From contig DCUV01000040.1 of the NCBI GenBank assembly GCA_002328585.1, positions 1 to 64,000 on the forward strand: a stretch of 64,000 bases of DNA, given 5' to 3'. The position numbers and the translations under genes were made by a program. Below, in pieces: positions 55,116-64,000 of the stretch (the first letter of the stretch is position 1; each line of letters begins with the position of its first letter). Origin of the DNA: Spirochaetia bacterium UBA2205 (GTDB taxonomy: Bacteria; Spirochaetota; UBA4802; UB4802). The notes beneath the pieces are model-generated. The model did no database searches. It worked only from the letters and a program-made list of their open reading frames with translations, and was not told where the DNA came from.

Positions 55116-55582
55116 TTTTATGTATATACTATTACCCTATACAACGTTGGATTGGTTCATTTCGTCATTCTAAAGGGGCACGCAGTGTCCGAAGAATCCC
55201 ATTCTCTGTCACAAACATTGATAATCTTGACCTTCGGCTCAGGATGACATATCAACCTCACCCCCAGCCCCTCTCCTTGGTAAGGCGAGGGGGGAGTGTT
55301 TTTTAAAATGTCATTTGGAACTTGATTCGGAATCTTATCTACTACGACAGATCCTGAAACAGGTCCAGGATGACAGTCGCTAACGCTCAGAACGACTGTT
55401 GCTGCATCTCAAAATACATTTCCCCAACACCACTTTACATCTAGCATCTCACATTTCCTTTATAACACAATCAACTATTCACCATATACCATCAACTAAA
55501 TTACCATCCACTATAAACTATAAACAACAAACTATTTCACAGGCCTAACACCATCAACCATCCACTATCAACCAATTCACCA
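55116..55582. repeat. Intergenic repeat, copy B
   Basis: This is the second copy of the segment between the coil gene and rfbD, with the same CTCACCCCCAGCCCCTCTCC and AACTTGATTCGGAATC text, plus a longer run of ACCATCAACCATCCACTATC words. It joins copy B to the truncated rfbD. Confidence 0.8.
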
Positions 55583-56083
55583 TCAACCATTATGTAACCT
55601 GTTTAAACATTGTTGCAACGAATCGCGCCAGTAAGGGACGGAAATTCCAAGCTGTTTTTTTATCTTGCTTTTATCCATGACGCTATAGGGTGGGCGCTTT
55701 GCCAGCGCTGGATAGTCGCTTGATACAATAGGCTCTTTGATACATGCTATGCCCATAATGTCCACTATTGCTTTTGCAAAATCGTACCAGCTTGCAACAC
55801 CCTCATTGCTATAATGATACACCCCTTTCAAGGAACTATCGCCCACAATTTTTGAAAGTACTTGAGCCAAATCGTTAGCATAGGTTGGAGTGCCCACCTG
55901 GTCATACACCACCCGTAATGATTTTTTTTCTTTTGCAAGCCGTGCTATAGTCTTAACAAAATTATTGCCATAGGTTGAATAAAGCCATGAGGTGCGCACT
56001 ATTGCATAATCAATATCGCTCGTTATAATTGCACGCTCGCCTTCATATTTTGATGCACCATACGCTGAAATGGGGTCAGGCAT
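55583..56083 (-). pseudogene. Truncated rfbD copy
   Basis: These 166 codons match the C-terminal 60% of rfbD at 51153-51989 with few changes. Homology ends exactly at the ATG of MPDPISAYG, where unrelated AT-rich text begins. The NAD(P)-binding first half is missing, so it should be inactive, though the YGASKYEGE block is retained. It marks the edge of the duplication. Confidence 0.88.
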
Positions 56084-56159
56084 TTATTTAAATTGAATTT
56101 CCAGTATTTTTTTATTAATAAACTCTAATTATATATACAGTATTTTTTATATTGTTAAA

Positions 56160-56909
56160 TCATCTAAACAACTGTAAAATTTTTCTTAACGGTTTCATAA
56201 TTATAAAAAAAGGAAAAACCGACAAACCATTTTTTTTCCATGCTTTGTAGGATTCAATATTTGCTTTTATGATATTAGCCACACTTCTGTTGCTTTCACC
56301 ACCAGTTCGCATTTTTACAAGCAAATTTTGAATATATACTGTTTTTATTCTATATTTTTCAATAAATCTTAACATCAATTCATAATCTGCTGCTATTCTA
56401 TAATCTAAATCAAATAAACCATATTTTTCATATATTTCTTTTTTGACGAAAAAAGAAGGATGAGGCGGATGCCAACCTCTCTTAAACGCCCCTTTTTTAT
56501 ATTCACCTGCTTTCCAGTATCTTATTATTTTTGAAGTATTGCTTTTTTCTACATATACAAGATCACCGTATACAATATCCACTTTAGTTTTCGCGAAAAC
56601 TTCATAAATTCTGTTTAAAACATGTTCATCATTATACATATCATCAGAATTTAAAAAGCCTATAATATCACCTGACGCTTCTTTTATGCCTTTATTCATT
56701 GCATCATATATTCCATAATCAGGCTCACTAATTAAAATATCTATTTTTTCTTTGTATCCATTAATAATCTCAACCGTCCCATCGGTACTACCACCATCAA
56801 TTACAATGTATTCTATATTTTGATAAGTTTGTGAAAGCACCGAGTCGATAGCATCTTTTATTGTTTGTGCATTATTCTTTACTACTGTTATAATTGATAT
56901 TCTATACAT
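56160..56909 (-). CDS. GT2 glycosyltransferase
   Basis: This 249-residue GT-A enzyme has ISIITVVKNNAQTIKDAIDSVLSQ, YIVIDGGSTDGTVEII and GFLNSDDMYND (the metal-binding Asp pair), followed by HPPHPSFFVKKEIYEK. It is short and cytoplasmic, of the WcaA type. The substrate is unknown. It follows the GT4 at 56939-58012 by 29 bases. Confidence 0.88.
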   Translation of the reverse strand: MYRISIITVVKNNAQTIKDAIDSVLSQTYQNIEYIVIDGGSTDGTVEIINGYKEKIDILISEPDYGIYDAMNKGIKEASGDIIGFLNSDDMYNDEHVLNRIYEVFAKTKVDIVYGDLVYVEKSNTSKIIRYWKAGEYKKGAFKRGWHPPHPSFFVKKEIYEKYGLFDLDYRIAADYELMLRFIEKYRIKTVYIQNLLVKMRTGGESNRSVANIIKANIESYKAWKKNGLSVFPFFIIMKPLRKILQLFR

Positions 56910-56938
56910 GGCAATTTCTTTTTAGGCATCAAATTGTA

Positions 56939-58012
56939 TTATACAAATTTTCTATTCCAAATTTCCTGGTAAAAATTATATGTTTCTTCAAAACACTTAT
57001 CCCAGCTAAACTTTTTAGATTGTTCTAAACCTTTTTCTATTAACTTACATCTAAACTTTTTATTTTCTAATTTTTCAATTTCAGAAATAAAATTTTCTAC
57101 ACTTATTTCATCAACCAATAAACCTGCATCACCCGCTACTTCTGGTATAGATGACTTGTTTGTAGTTACCACAGGACAACCAGCATTCATAGCTTCAACA
57201 ATTGGGACACCAAAACCCTCATAATTTGATGGATATAATAAACAAAAAGCGTTATTATAAAGTATATTTAATTTATTACTATCAATGTTTTTAAAATGAA
57301 ATATCCTATTTTTTACTCTCTCCATATTATTAAGCTCTTGTTGAGAAAAATCTTTCCCACCAACTATAACAAAACTATACTCACTCAACTTTTTTAAAAC
57401 TTCGAAAGCTATATCAAAATTTTTATAACTACTTCTATCTCCTATGTACAAAATATATTTTTTTTCTTTCAATATTTCAAATTCATTTACCAAATATTCT
57501 TTGGCATTTTCAAGTTTCAGAAATTCATCACCTACACCATTATAAATAACTTTTATTTTTGTTTCCTCAATCATAGGATAAAACTTCATCAAATCTTTTT
57601 TTGTATTTTCTGATACACAAATTATACCATCGCTTTTTTTTATAGCAAATCCTTTTTGCCATGTATGGATATATTTAGCCAATCCAGTTCTAAAAAGCTC
57701 ATAAGTAAAGTCATGAACAGTGGTTATATTTACTATATCTTTTTGAAGTGAAACTCTATAGTAGCTACTATGAAAAATTGATTTTTCAGGAAGCTTTTTC
57801 ATAAACGGCAAATACCTGAGCAGTCTTATACTTACACGGGATTCTTTTTGAGTTTTTATATTTAACTCATTTCCGAAGATATTTTCATTTTCTGATTCAT
57901 AAAAAATTACATTTTCATTTTTTGAAATTCTTTTTATCAATGCAGTCCAGTATATTGAAATACCGCCTGCTTTTTGTAGAGAAAAAATGATGTTATCGTA
58001 AATAATGTGCAT
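56939..58012 (-). CDS. GT4 glycosyltransferase
   Basis: This 357-residue GT-B enzyme has KVIYNGVGDEFL, ILYIGDRSSYKNFDIA and LYPSNYEGFGVPIVEAMNAGCPVVTT, with the EX7E Glu pair. Such enzymes often transfer mannose, though the sugar is not decided here. The composition is very AT-rich. Confidence 0.9.
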   Translation of the reverse strand: MHIIYDNIIFSLQKAGGISIYWTALIKRISKNENVIFYESENENIFGNELNIKTQKESRVSIRLLRYLPFMKKLPEKSIFHSSYYRVSLQKDIVNITTVHDFTYELFRTGLAKYIHTWQKGFAIKKSDGIICVSENTKKDLMKFYPMIEETKIKVIYNGVGDEFLKLENAKEYLVNEFEILKEKKYILYIGDRSSYKNFDIAFEVLKKLSEYSFVIVGGKDFSQQELNNMERVKNRIFHFKNIDSNKLNILYNNAFCLLYPSNYEGFGVPIVEAMNAGCPVVTTNKSSIPEVAGDAGLLVDEISVENFISEIEKLENKKFRCKLIEKGLEQSKKFSWDKCFEETYNFYQEIWNRKFV

Positions 58013-58255
58013 TGTTTTTCTTTATTATTTATTTCGAAATTTAATATTTCAAAATACAATTATATATAGATTTATAATCAGAATAAAAAATTAAGTGTTT
58101 TTTATAGATAAATAAATAACTACATTTTCTACCATATTGAACAATTTTTTTTAATGCTACATTATTATCTATATACTACCAAAATATATCATTATAAAAA
58201 TATAAACATAAAATTTTAACAATATAACCTAAAATTAATAAATTTTGACTATCCA

Positions 58256-59374
58256 TCAGCTTGTCAAATTTTCCAATACCTCATAAAACTTCATTTGAAA
58301 AGATTTTATAGAATGTAATTCTATTACTAAGTTTTTGTTTAAATTGTTTTCATTTTTATTTTTCATATTAATTAATTTCATATAAAATTCGTCAATATCT
58401 TCTTTTTCAAATAAGTTATCTGAAGATAAATAAGTATCCATTTCTGGCAAATTAGTCATAATAACAGGTTTCAAGAAAAATAAAGCTTCTAATAACACCA
58501 TTGGTGTTCCTTCAAAACGAGATGGGATAACTAAACCATCTATGGCATTATAAACTAAATCCATATTTTTTTGATGTCCTAATAATTTAAAATAGTTTTG
58601 TAGATTATTCATTTCTATAAGATGCCTTAATTCCACTTCGTATTCTCCTGTACCTACCATAATGAAAAGATAATTTCGCAATTCTATTTTATATTTTTCT
58701 ATCATTCTTATTAATATATCATGTCCTTTATGCCATTGTATTCGTCCTACTAATGCAATAATATTTTTATCTATTGGAAGGTTTAATTTATTTCTTGCTT
58801 CGTTTTTATTGATGATTGTGTACTTATCAAAATCTATTCCATTCGGAATAATAAAAACAGGGACCTTATTATTTCTTTTTTTTATCAACTTTTTATTATA
58901 TTCATTTATAGTGATGAATGAATCTGGCAATTTGAAATATAAAATATTAATAGAATCTTTTAATTTAGATATAATCCTACCTTTTGTTACTTGACTTAAA
59001 TAATGACAACTTGGGATATAACTCACAAGTTTCACTCCCGCAAATTTTGCTGCGACAGACATAACACTACTAATTTCTATATTGCCTTGAATATTTAATA
59101 TAATATCAATTTTATATTTTTTAATTAAGCCAACCAGATAAAAGATATGCTTTATTGAAAAATAGTTTCTTAAAATCTGAAAACGATTTGAAGCATATTT
59201 TATTTTAATTATAGTTATATTTAATTGTTCTAAAAGTTCTATGAAATTAGCATTATTTTTGTTTACTATAAAGAAAATTTCGAACTTACCTTGCAAAAAT
59301 TTTAATGCATTAAAAGTCTGTAATTCATGACCACCTAAATATAAGGCATCATCGTAACATAATATTTTCTTCAT
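58256..59374 (-). CDS. GT4 glycosyltransferase
   Basis: This 372-residue GT-B enzyme starts MKKILCYDDALYLGGHELQT. Donor-domain blocks are IIPNGIDFDKY, ALVGRIQWHKGHDIL and VIPSRFEGTPMVLLEALFFLKPVI. It overlaps the GT2 gene upstream by four bases (ATGA). The 243 bases downstream (58013-58255) show nothing but AT-rich text. Confidence 0.9.
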   Translation of the reverse strand: MKKILCYDDALYLGGHELQTFNALKFLQGKFEIFFIVNKNNANFIELLEQLNITIIKIKYASNRFQILRNYFSIKHIFYLVGLIKKYKIDIILNIQGNIEISSVMSVAAKFAGVKLVSYIPSCHYLSQVTKGRIISKLKDSINILYFKLPDSFITINEYNKKLIKKRNNKVPVFIIPNGIDFDKYTIINKNEARNKLNLPIDKNIIALVGRIQWHKGHDILIRMIEKYKIELRNYLFIMVGTGEYEVELRHLIEMNNLQNYFKLLGHQKNMDLVYNAIDGLVIPSRFEGTPMVLLEALFFLKPVIMTNLPEMDTYLSSDNLFEKEDIDEFYMKLINMKNKNENNLNKNLVIELHSIKSFQMKFYEVLENLTS

Positions 59375-60474
59375 TTGGTAGTTTTCCTAATAAATTTAAT
59401 AAATTTTGTAAAATGATATATAATAAATGAAAGATTCTTTTTTCTCACCATTTCTGTTTCCATTTTAGTAAGTTCCATTGTTTTTACACTGACGCCATTA
59501 TCTCTCATATATGCTAAACAATCATCAATCAAAAAAAAACTTGAGCCATTAATTTTATTTCTTAATAATAAATCATAATCTGCTGCAATTTTAAAATTTT
59601 TTGCATCAAACAAATCAAATTTTTTATAAACTTTTAATTTTACAAATGTAGATGGATGATTTAAATACATACCAAAATACAGTTTTTTCTCATTAGTATA
59701 TCTTTTTTCTAATTCTTGTTTTGTTTTTTCACTAATAATTGTCATATTTCCGTAATATATATCACCTTCATTCTGATTCATACTATTTATTACTTTATCA
59801 AAAGCATCTTTTTCATACCAATCATCTGAGTTAATAATTCCAACAATTTCTCCAAAGCACAGAGTAATCCCCTTATTCATTGCATCATATATCCCTTTAT
59901 CCTTTTCACTTACCCAATAATCAATATAATCTTCATATTTTTTGATGATGTCAATTGTGCCGTCGGTGGAGCCACCGTCGATGATAATATATTCCACATT
60001 GGGGTATGTTTGATTGATGACACTTAATATTGTTTCTTCAAGGTATTTAGCGCCGTTATAGACTACTGTAATAACAGTAATAAGAGGAAGATATGTACTA
60101 TGTGTTTGGTGTTGAGCTGTGGATGTCAGGTACTGTTTTATTTTAAACTGTATATCCTCTGGTGCTGGAATGACAGGATTATTATCACTATCAACTATCC
60201 ACCATTCACCATCCACCATGTTATATGAATGTTTAAAATAACCTTTCGTTCTTAAACCACCTTCGCCCTGTCTGCCTTCGCCTTCAGGCAAAAAGAGCAT
60301 TGTTTCAAAGGTATCCTGTTGCTTGCCTATGATTTTTGAATTCTTGATGTTAAATATAGCATTATTAATAGCAAATTTTGTATTGTTTGTTACTTTGCCA
60401 TCATTGCCATATTGCAGGGAATCGTCATATGGTTTTGTTAACAAATAGGTTGTGCTGTAACTTTTGTTAATCAT
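59371..60474 (-). CDS. GT2 glycosyltransferase with unusual N-terminal extension
   Basis: The GT-A domain begins near residue 129: PLITVITVVYNGAKYLEETI, YIIIDGGSTDGTIDII, GIYDAMNKGI and GIINSDDWYEKD. The first 128 residues are not part of the fold. They include LPEGEGRQGEGGLRTKGYF, seen in a subset of GT2 enzymes as I recall it, and then MVDGEWWIVDSDNN, which is the translation of the AACTATCC/CACCATCC-type intergenic repeat. The extension therefore looks partly repeat-derived. The enzyme is 367 residues in all. Confidence 0.85.
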   Translation of the reverse strand: MINKSYSTTYLLTKPYDDSLQYGNDGKVTNNTKFAINNAIFNIKNSKIIGKQQDTFETMLFLPEGEGRQGEGGLRTKGYFKHSYNMVDGEWWIVDSDNNPVIPAPEDIQFKIKQYLTSTAQHQTHSTYLPLITVITVVYNGAKYLEETILSVINQTYPNVEYIIIDGGSTDGTIDIIKKYEDYIDYWVSEKDKGIYDAMNKGITLCFGEIVGIINSDDWYEKDAFDKVINSMNQNEGDIYYGNMTIISEKTKQELEKRYTNEKKLYFGMYLNHPSTFVKLKVYKKFDLFDAKNFKIAADYDLLLRNKINGSSFFLIDDCLAYMRDNGVSVKTMELTKMETEMVRKKNLSFIIYHFTKFIKFIRKTTK

Positions 60475-60885
60475 AGTGCTTTTTGTTTAAAAATTTATAA
60501 TCTCTGAAATATGGCATTGGGTATGCTCATTTTGTCATTCTGAGGTCGCGAAAGTGGCATAAGAATCCCATTCTCTGTCACAAACATTGATAACCTTGAC
60601 CTTCGGATTAGGATGACATATCAACCTCACCCCCAGCCCCTCTCCTTGGTAAGGCGAGGGGGGAGTGTTTTTTAAAATGTCATTTGGAACTTGATTCGGA
60701 ATCTTATCTACTAACTACAAATACTGAAACAAGTTCAGGATGACAGGCGCTAACGCTCAAAATGACATTTCCCCAACACCACTTTACATCTAACATCTCA
60801 CATTTCCTTTATAACACAATCAACTATTCACCATATACCACCAACTAAATTACCATAAACTATAAACCAATATACCATCACCCAT
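60475..60885. repeat. Intergenic repeat, copy C
   Basis: This is the third copy of the 3'-flank segment: TAAGAATCCCATTCTCTGTC, CTCACCCCCAGCCCCTCTCC and AACTTGATTCGGAATC are all present, followed by the AACATCTCACAT/CATATACCACC run. It lies directly 3' of the GT4 at 60886-62139. It has no gene. Confidence 0.8.
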
Positions 60886-62139
60886 TTAATGCTCCACTCG
60901 ACCTTTTAAAATTTCTTCATATAATCTAATATATTTTCCCGCCACCACTTTGCTATCAAATTCCCGCACTACCTTTTCCCTTGCATTTTTGCAAAGTTCA
61001 TCGTAGTTTGGAGCGTTTAATACCCACTCTATACCCTTTGCAAGGTCACTTGTATCAAATGACTTTGCTAAGTAGCCATTTACTTTGTTGTCAACGATAT
61101 CTTTAGGACCTGTAGCATCAAAGCATACTACTGGAGTACCACAAGACATTGATTCTGCCAAAGTTTTACCAAAAGCATCCATTATACTTGGTGCTAAAAA
61201 AACATCTGAACCACTATATACAAGTCTCAGCGATATATTATCATAGATATAACCAAAGCTTTTGTACTCAAACCCAAGATTATCTATTAATTTTTTTGTT
61301 TCTTTATCAAATTTACCAAAAAAACATAAGTAATATTTTTTTCTATCAAATAAATTAATTGCATCAATAAATTTTGAAAATCCTTTATAAAAATCAAATA
61401 TATTCGTTGCACCACACAATATAATTTTTTTATTAGTTATTATACCCAGTATTTTTTTCGCAACTTTTTTTTCTATGGGTAAAAACTCTTCTGTATCTAT
61501 GTTATTATGTATCGTTTGCACATCAAATTCACGAAATAATTCACTTTCTTTTGCTTTATCTGATAACCATTTACTAATGCCTACTATTTTTATATCTTTT
61601 TGAAAATACTTTTTTTTGCGGTTTAAAATAAATCGAGATAAATCATATTTACCCTTACTATTCAATTGCATGCACAGCCCACATCCATTTTTGTAATTTT
61701 TACAGTTCATAGCATAATGACATCCCCCAGTCATTGGCCACATGTCTCTCATTGTCCAAACTATTGGTTTATCTATTTTTTTAAGATGTTTTATGTTTAC
61801 AAGACCAGCATTTATCCAGTGAAGATGAATAATATCAGATTGCTTATACAACTCACTTTTTGTGAAATCAACACCAATAATTCCCGTACTAAAAATTACT
61901 CGTTTTCTATTTGGATAGAATATCTGGATATTGCTATCAATTTGATTTCTAAAGAAGTTTAATAGATTTTCTTTTTTATTCTTTAAAATACTATAAACTC
62001 TTTCATCACTAAAAGTGTCTTTAGAATTAGTCCAAATTTTACTTTCGATTCCAAACTCTACCAAAGCTTTATGCAACCAATAAGCCCCCCTTGCTGCTCC
62101 ACCTGACAAATTTCCAGCTACTATATGCAAAACTTTCAC
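60886..62139 (-). CDS. GT4 glycosyltransferase (WcaC-like)
   Basis: This 417-residue GT-B enzyme opens MKVLHIVAGNLSGGAARGAY. The block TMRDMWPMTGGCHYAMNC...GCGLC is characteristic of WcaC-like transferases and holds four Cys. VFLAPSIMDAFGKTLAESMSCGTPVV is the donor site. It overlaps the next upstream gene by four bases. Confidence 0.9.
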   Translation of the reverse strand: MKVLHIVAGNLSGGAARGAYWLHKALVEFGIESKIWTNSKDTFSDERVYSILKNKKENLLNFFRNQIDSNIQIFYPNRKRVIFSTGIIGVDFTKSELYKQSDIIHLHWINAGLVNIKHLKKIDKPIVWTMRDMWPMTGGCHYAMNCKNYKNGCGLCMQLNSKGKYDLSRFILNRKKKYFQKDIKIVGISKWLSDKAKESELFREFDVQTIHNNIDTEEFLPIEKKVAKKILGIITNKKIILCGATNIFDFYKGFSKFIDAINLFDRKKYYLCFFGKFDKETKKLIDNLGFEYKSFGYIYDNISLRLVYSGSDVFLAPSIMDAFGKTLAESMSCGTPVVCFDATGPKDIVDNKVNGYLAKSFDTSDLAKGIEWVLNAPNYDELCKNAREKVVREFDSKVVAGKYIRLYEEILKGRVEH

Positions 62140-63230
62140 AGATATTTCCCAAAAATCTTTTCTAAATTTTTTGAACCTATTTCAGTGTTGTAGTATTGTG
62201 CAATTTTTTTATGACCGTTGAGAGCTATCTCCTCTCTCTCTTTATCGTTTTTTAGATAGTAATTTATCTTTTCTATCATATCTTTATTACTTTTGTATGT
62301 CACAAAATCTTTTCCTTCTTCTAAATGTTCAGGATATACTCCATGATCACTTAGCATAAAAGAACCACTACCCAAAGCTTCAAAAACTCTCATATTTCCT
62401 TTGTGGCTTCCTGTTATATTGCTATGAGTGTTTAGAACTATTTTTGAGCGATTAAACACCTTGAACATATCTTCTAAAAAAACTGGTTTATTATATGCTT
62501 TTAAAAGTCCCCATGGGATAATAGGAATAAGCCCTTTGAATCTTGCACCTGTTAGCAGAAAGTACTGTATGTTGTAGCTATTTTTGAATGCCTTATAAAC
62601 ATCAAGTAAAAACTGATTTCTATCTTTAAACATTGGTGTATATCTACCCACAAAAGCTATATCAATATCTTTTTTCAAACTCATAGCCTCTAGTCGGGTT
62701 TTTATCTCTGGATCGATATAAAAAGAGTTGTATTCAACATTTTTTATACCTCTTTTTTGCAAATGCTGGTGATATACTTCATTAAAAGACAAACCCACAT
62801 CAAAATAAGATAGATCAACCATCTCTTGCATAGGCGAGGCATTCCAAAGGGCATATAGCTTTGCCTTTGGTAAATACTTTTTCATCTGTTTGTTAAATAA
62901 AACAGGATTGTTTGTATAGATCACATCGGGTTTAAATTGCTCTATTTGAGCTGCCAAAATCTCTCTTTGCCAACTATTTTCATTGTAATTTATATTATTT
63001 TCTTGTGCCCATTTTGTTTGTATATATTTCGAGTTAGTTACATTTGAAAATATTTGTATTTTTTCACTACTTTTATTAACATATCTTTTACCTAATCCAA
63101 ATAAAGATGCAAAACCATAAAAAAACAGCTCATCAATCAACTTATTATAACTCAACTTTTCAAACTTTTTGATATTTTGATTAACAATTATATCAATCAT
63201 ACTTGCAGTTTGAACCCAAAATATTTTCAT
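62136..63230 (-). CDS. CgeB-like glycosyltransferase
   Basis: This 364-residue protein ends in the CgeB/GT1-like domain: KIVLNTHSNITGSHKGNMRVFEALGSGSFMLSDH, HLEEGKDFVTYKS and a helical tail. Such proteins often glycosylate surface sugars or flagella. It is strongly AT-rich. It overlaps the formyltransferase by four bases. Confidence 0.85.
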   Translation of the reverse strand: MKIFWVQTASMIDIIVNQNIKKFEKLSYNKLIDELFFYGFASLFGLGKRYVNKSSEKIQIFSNVTNSKYIQTKWAQENNINYNENSWQREILAAQIEQFKPDVIYTNNPVLFNKQMKKYLPKAKLYALWNASPMQEMVDLSYFDVGLSFNEVYHQHLQKRGIKNVEYNSFYIDPEIKTRLEAMSLKKDIDIAFVGRYTPMFKDRNQFLLDVYKAFKNSYNIQYFLLTGARFKGLIPIIPWGLLKAYNKPVFLEDMFKVFNRSKIVLNTHSNITGSHKGNMRVFEALGSGSFMLSDHGVYPEHLEEGKDFVTYKSNKDMIEKINYYLKNDKEREEIALNGHKKIAQYYNTEIGSKNLEKIFGKYL

Positions 63231-64000
63231 ATGATAAAACCTTTTTTTACATATAGTTCTTTTATTTTATCCTCAGTTATCATACTACCTTTAAATACTT
63301 GTTGTCTTATATTCGCTTGTTTTTTTGTTGGCTCATTTTTTTGGATTAATTCGATTGCTTTTGGAATTAATTCTAATCCTTTAATTATATTTTTATATCT
63401 TAGGTCCCAAAAAATATCTTTTTTATCAACTTCTATTTTTTCTTGAATAATAATATCTCCTGTATCTACACTTGTATCTACATAATGTACAGTTGAACCA
63501 CAATAATCATAATCGTCATAATAAAGTTGCCAAAATTCAACTCTTGAGCCTTTATAATAAGGTAAAATTGAAGAATGAAAATTTATCGTGCCAATTTTCG
63601 GTAATGACAAAATATTTTCTTTAATAATTGAAGTTCCAAATAAAATAAGAATATCAATATTGTCACTTTTTAAAGTATTTATATCTCTAGTTGATGTTAG
63701 ATTTATATTATAAAAATCAAATTTGTTCATAGCAACAATTTCATTAAAATCTTTGAAATATTGATACAACTTTTCTTTTTCAATTTTTTTATCTAACTCT
63801 AAAACTTTACTTTTTTTTTCTTTCAAAACTTTTTTTAATTGTATTAATACTTCCAAACATCTTTCTCCAAAGATACTTTTGATAACTCTTTGTTTTTTAG
63901 AGAAGTTATTATATTTTTTTTCTATATATACATTTTTTATATCAACAGTAAAAGATAGTTTATTCACAAAGTATCTTGCCATATCACTTTCATTGGTTAA
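63227..64000 (-). CDS. Sugar formyltransferase, 5' end beyond window
   Basis: This protein matches the formyltransferase fold (Fmt/ArnA-like): INFHSSILPYYKGSRVEFW with the catalytic Asn-His pair, and STVHYVDTSVDTGDIIIQE. It likely formylates an amino sugar, using 10-formyl-tetrahydrofolate. An ATG stands at 63982, but the frame stays open to the window edge and LTNESDMARYFVNKL resembles the usual first strand of the family, so the true start is probably outside. The substrate could be the amino sugar made by the 4,6-dehydratase and aminotransferase at 37-40 kb. Confidence 0.8.
   Translation of the reverse strand, partial: LTNESDMARYFVNKLSFTVDIKNVYIEKKYNNFSKKQRVIKSIFGERCLEVLIQLKKVLKEKKSKVLELDKKIEKEKLYQYFKDFNEIVAMNKFDFYNINLTSTRDINTLKSDNIDILILFGTSIIKENILSLPKIGTINFHSSILPYYKGSRVEFWQLYYDDYDYCGSTVHYVDTSVDTGDIIIQEKIEVDKKDIFWDLRYKNIIKGLELIPKAIELIQKNEPTKKQANIRQQVFKGSMITEDKIKELYVKKGFII

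Noticed and set aside
50150..60885. Short ACCATCAACCATCC-type runs as CRISPR repeats
   Set aside because: The units are degenerate, not evenly spaced, have no unique spacers, and no cas gene is present.
1..64000. tRNA or rRNA genes
   Set aside because: I found no cloverleaf or rRNA-like segment in the intergenic regions.

Overview
The window is AT-rich, densely coded DNA from a Gram-negative bacterium that probably lives without oxygen or as a facultative anaerobe. Support for this is an ExbB/ExbD/TonB system, a putative lipoprotein with a relaxed spirochaete-like lipobox, a large surface-polysaccharide locus with Wzx flippase and dTDP-rhamnose genes, and a membrane-bound group 4 [NiFe]-hydrogenase operon. 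Many two-component and partner-switching proteins and several unrecognised proteins suggest an uncultivated lineage, perhaps Spirochaetota or a deltaproteobacterium-like group. No rRNA or tRNA gene is visible, so this assignment is weak.

Layout. 0.3-3.1 kb: a TRAM/SAM RNA uracil-5-methyltransferase, then tonB-exbD-exbB on the minus strand. 3.6-10 kb: a Fis-type DNA-binding protein, two unrecognised proteins, and a STAS-like/HATPase pair with a REC-PP2C phosphatase nearby, which looks like a partner-switching regulatory module. 10.3-12.6 kb: a short Band-7 protein translationally coupled to an ABC-F ATPase. 12.6-15 kb: a cache-domain histidine kinase with its response regulator. 15.2-25.6 kb: one minus-strand operon of a membrane hydrogenase. 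It encodes a formate-dehydrogenase-like subunit, two sulfhydrogenase-type electron-transfer subunits, a maturation protease, NuoL-, NuoCD-, NuoH-, NuoI- and NuoB-like subunits and a final response regulator, and it ends in a clear terminator. 25.8-30.5 kb: an AbrB-like protein and a multi-domain phosphorelay operon. 30.6-37.5 kb: LytM peptidase, small unknowns, an MNT/HEPN pair, a 598-residue exported protein, mnmA, and a Phd/RelE-type toxin-antitoxin pair. 37.5-64 kb: a polysaccharide cluster of nucleotide-sugar 4,6-dehydratase, aminotransferase, WecA-like initiating transferase, CDP-alcohol phosphotransferase, eight glycosyltransferases, CgeB-like transferase, Wzx, rfbBACD and a sugar formyltransferase. 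It is interrupted by an IS21-family remnant, a partial duplication and intergenic repeats.

Four results stand out. (1) A non-palindromic word, AACTATCGC(C/A), occurs 16 times on both strands and in several reading frames. Well under one copy is expected by chance, and the word is nearly absent from the glycosyltransferase blocks. (2) The formate-dehydrogenase-like subunit of the hydrogenase operon has Gly where the Sec/Cys molybdenum ligand should be. (3) The IS21 remnant's right terminal repeat supplies the start codon and first twelve or so codons of the CDP-alcohol phosphotransferase. (4) A rfbD/coiled-coil segment is duplicated around the rhamnose operon.
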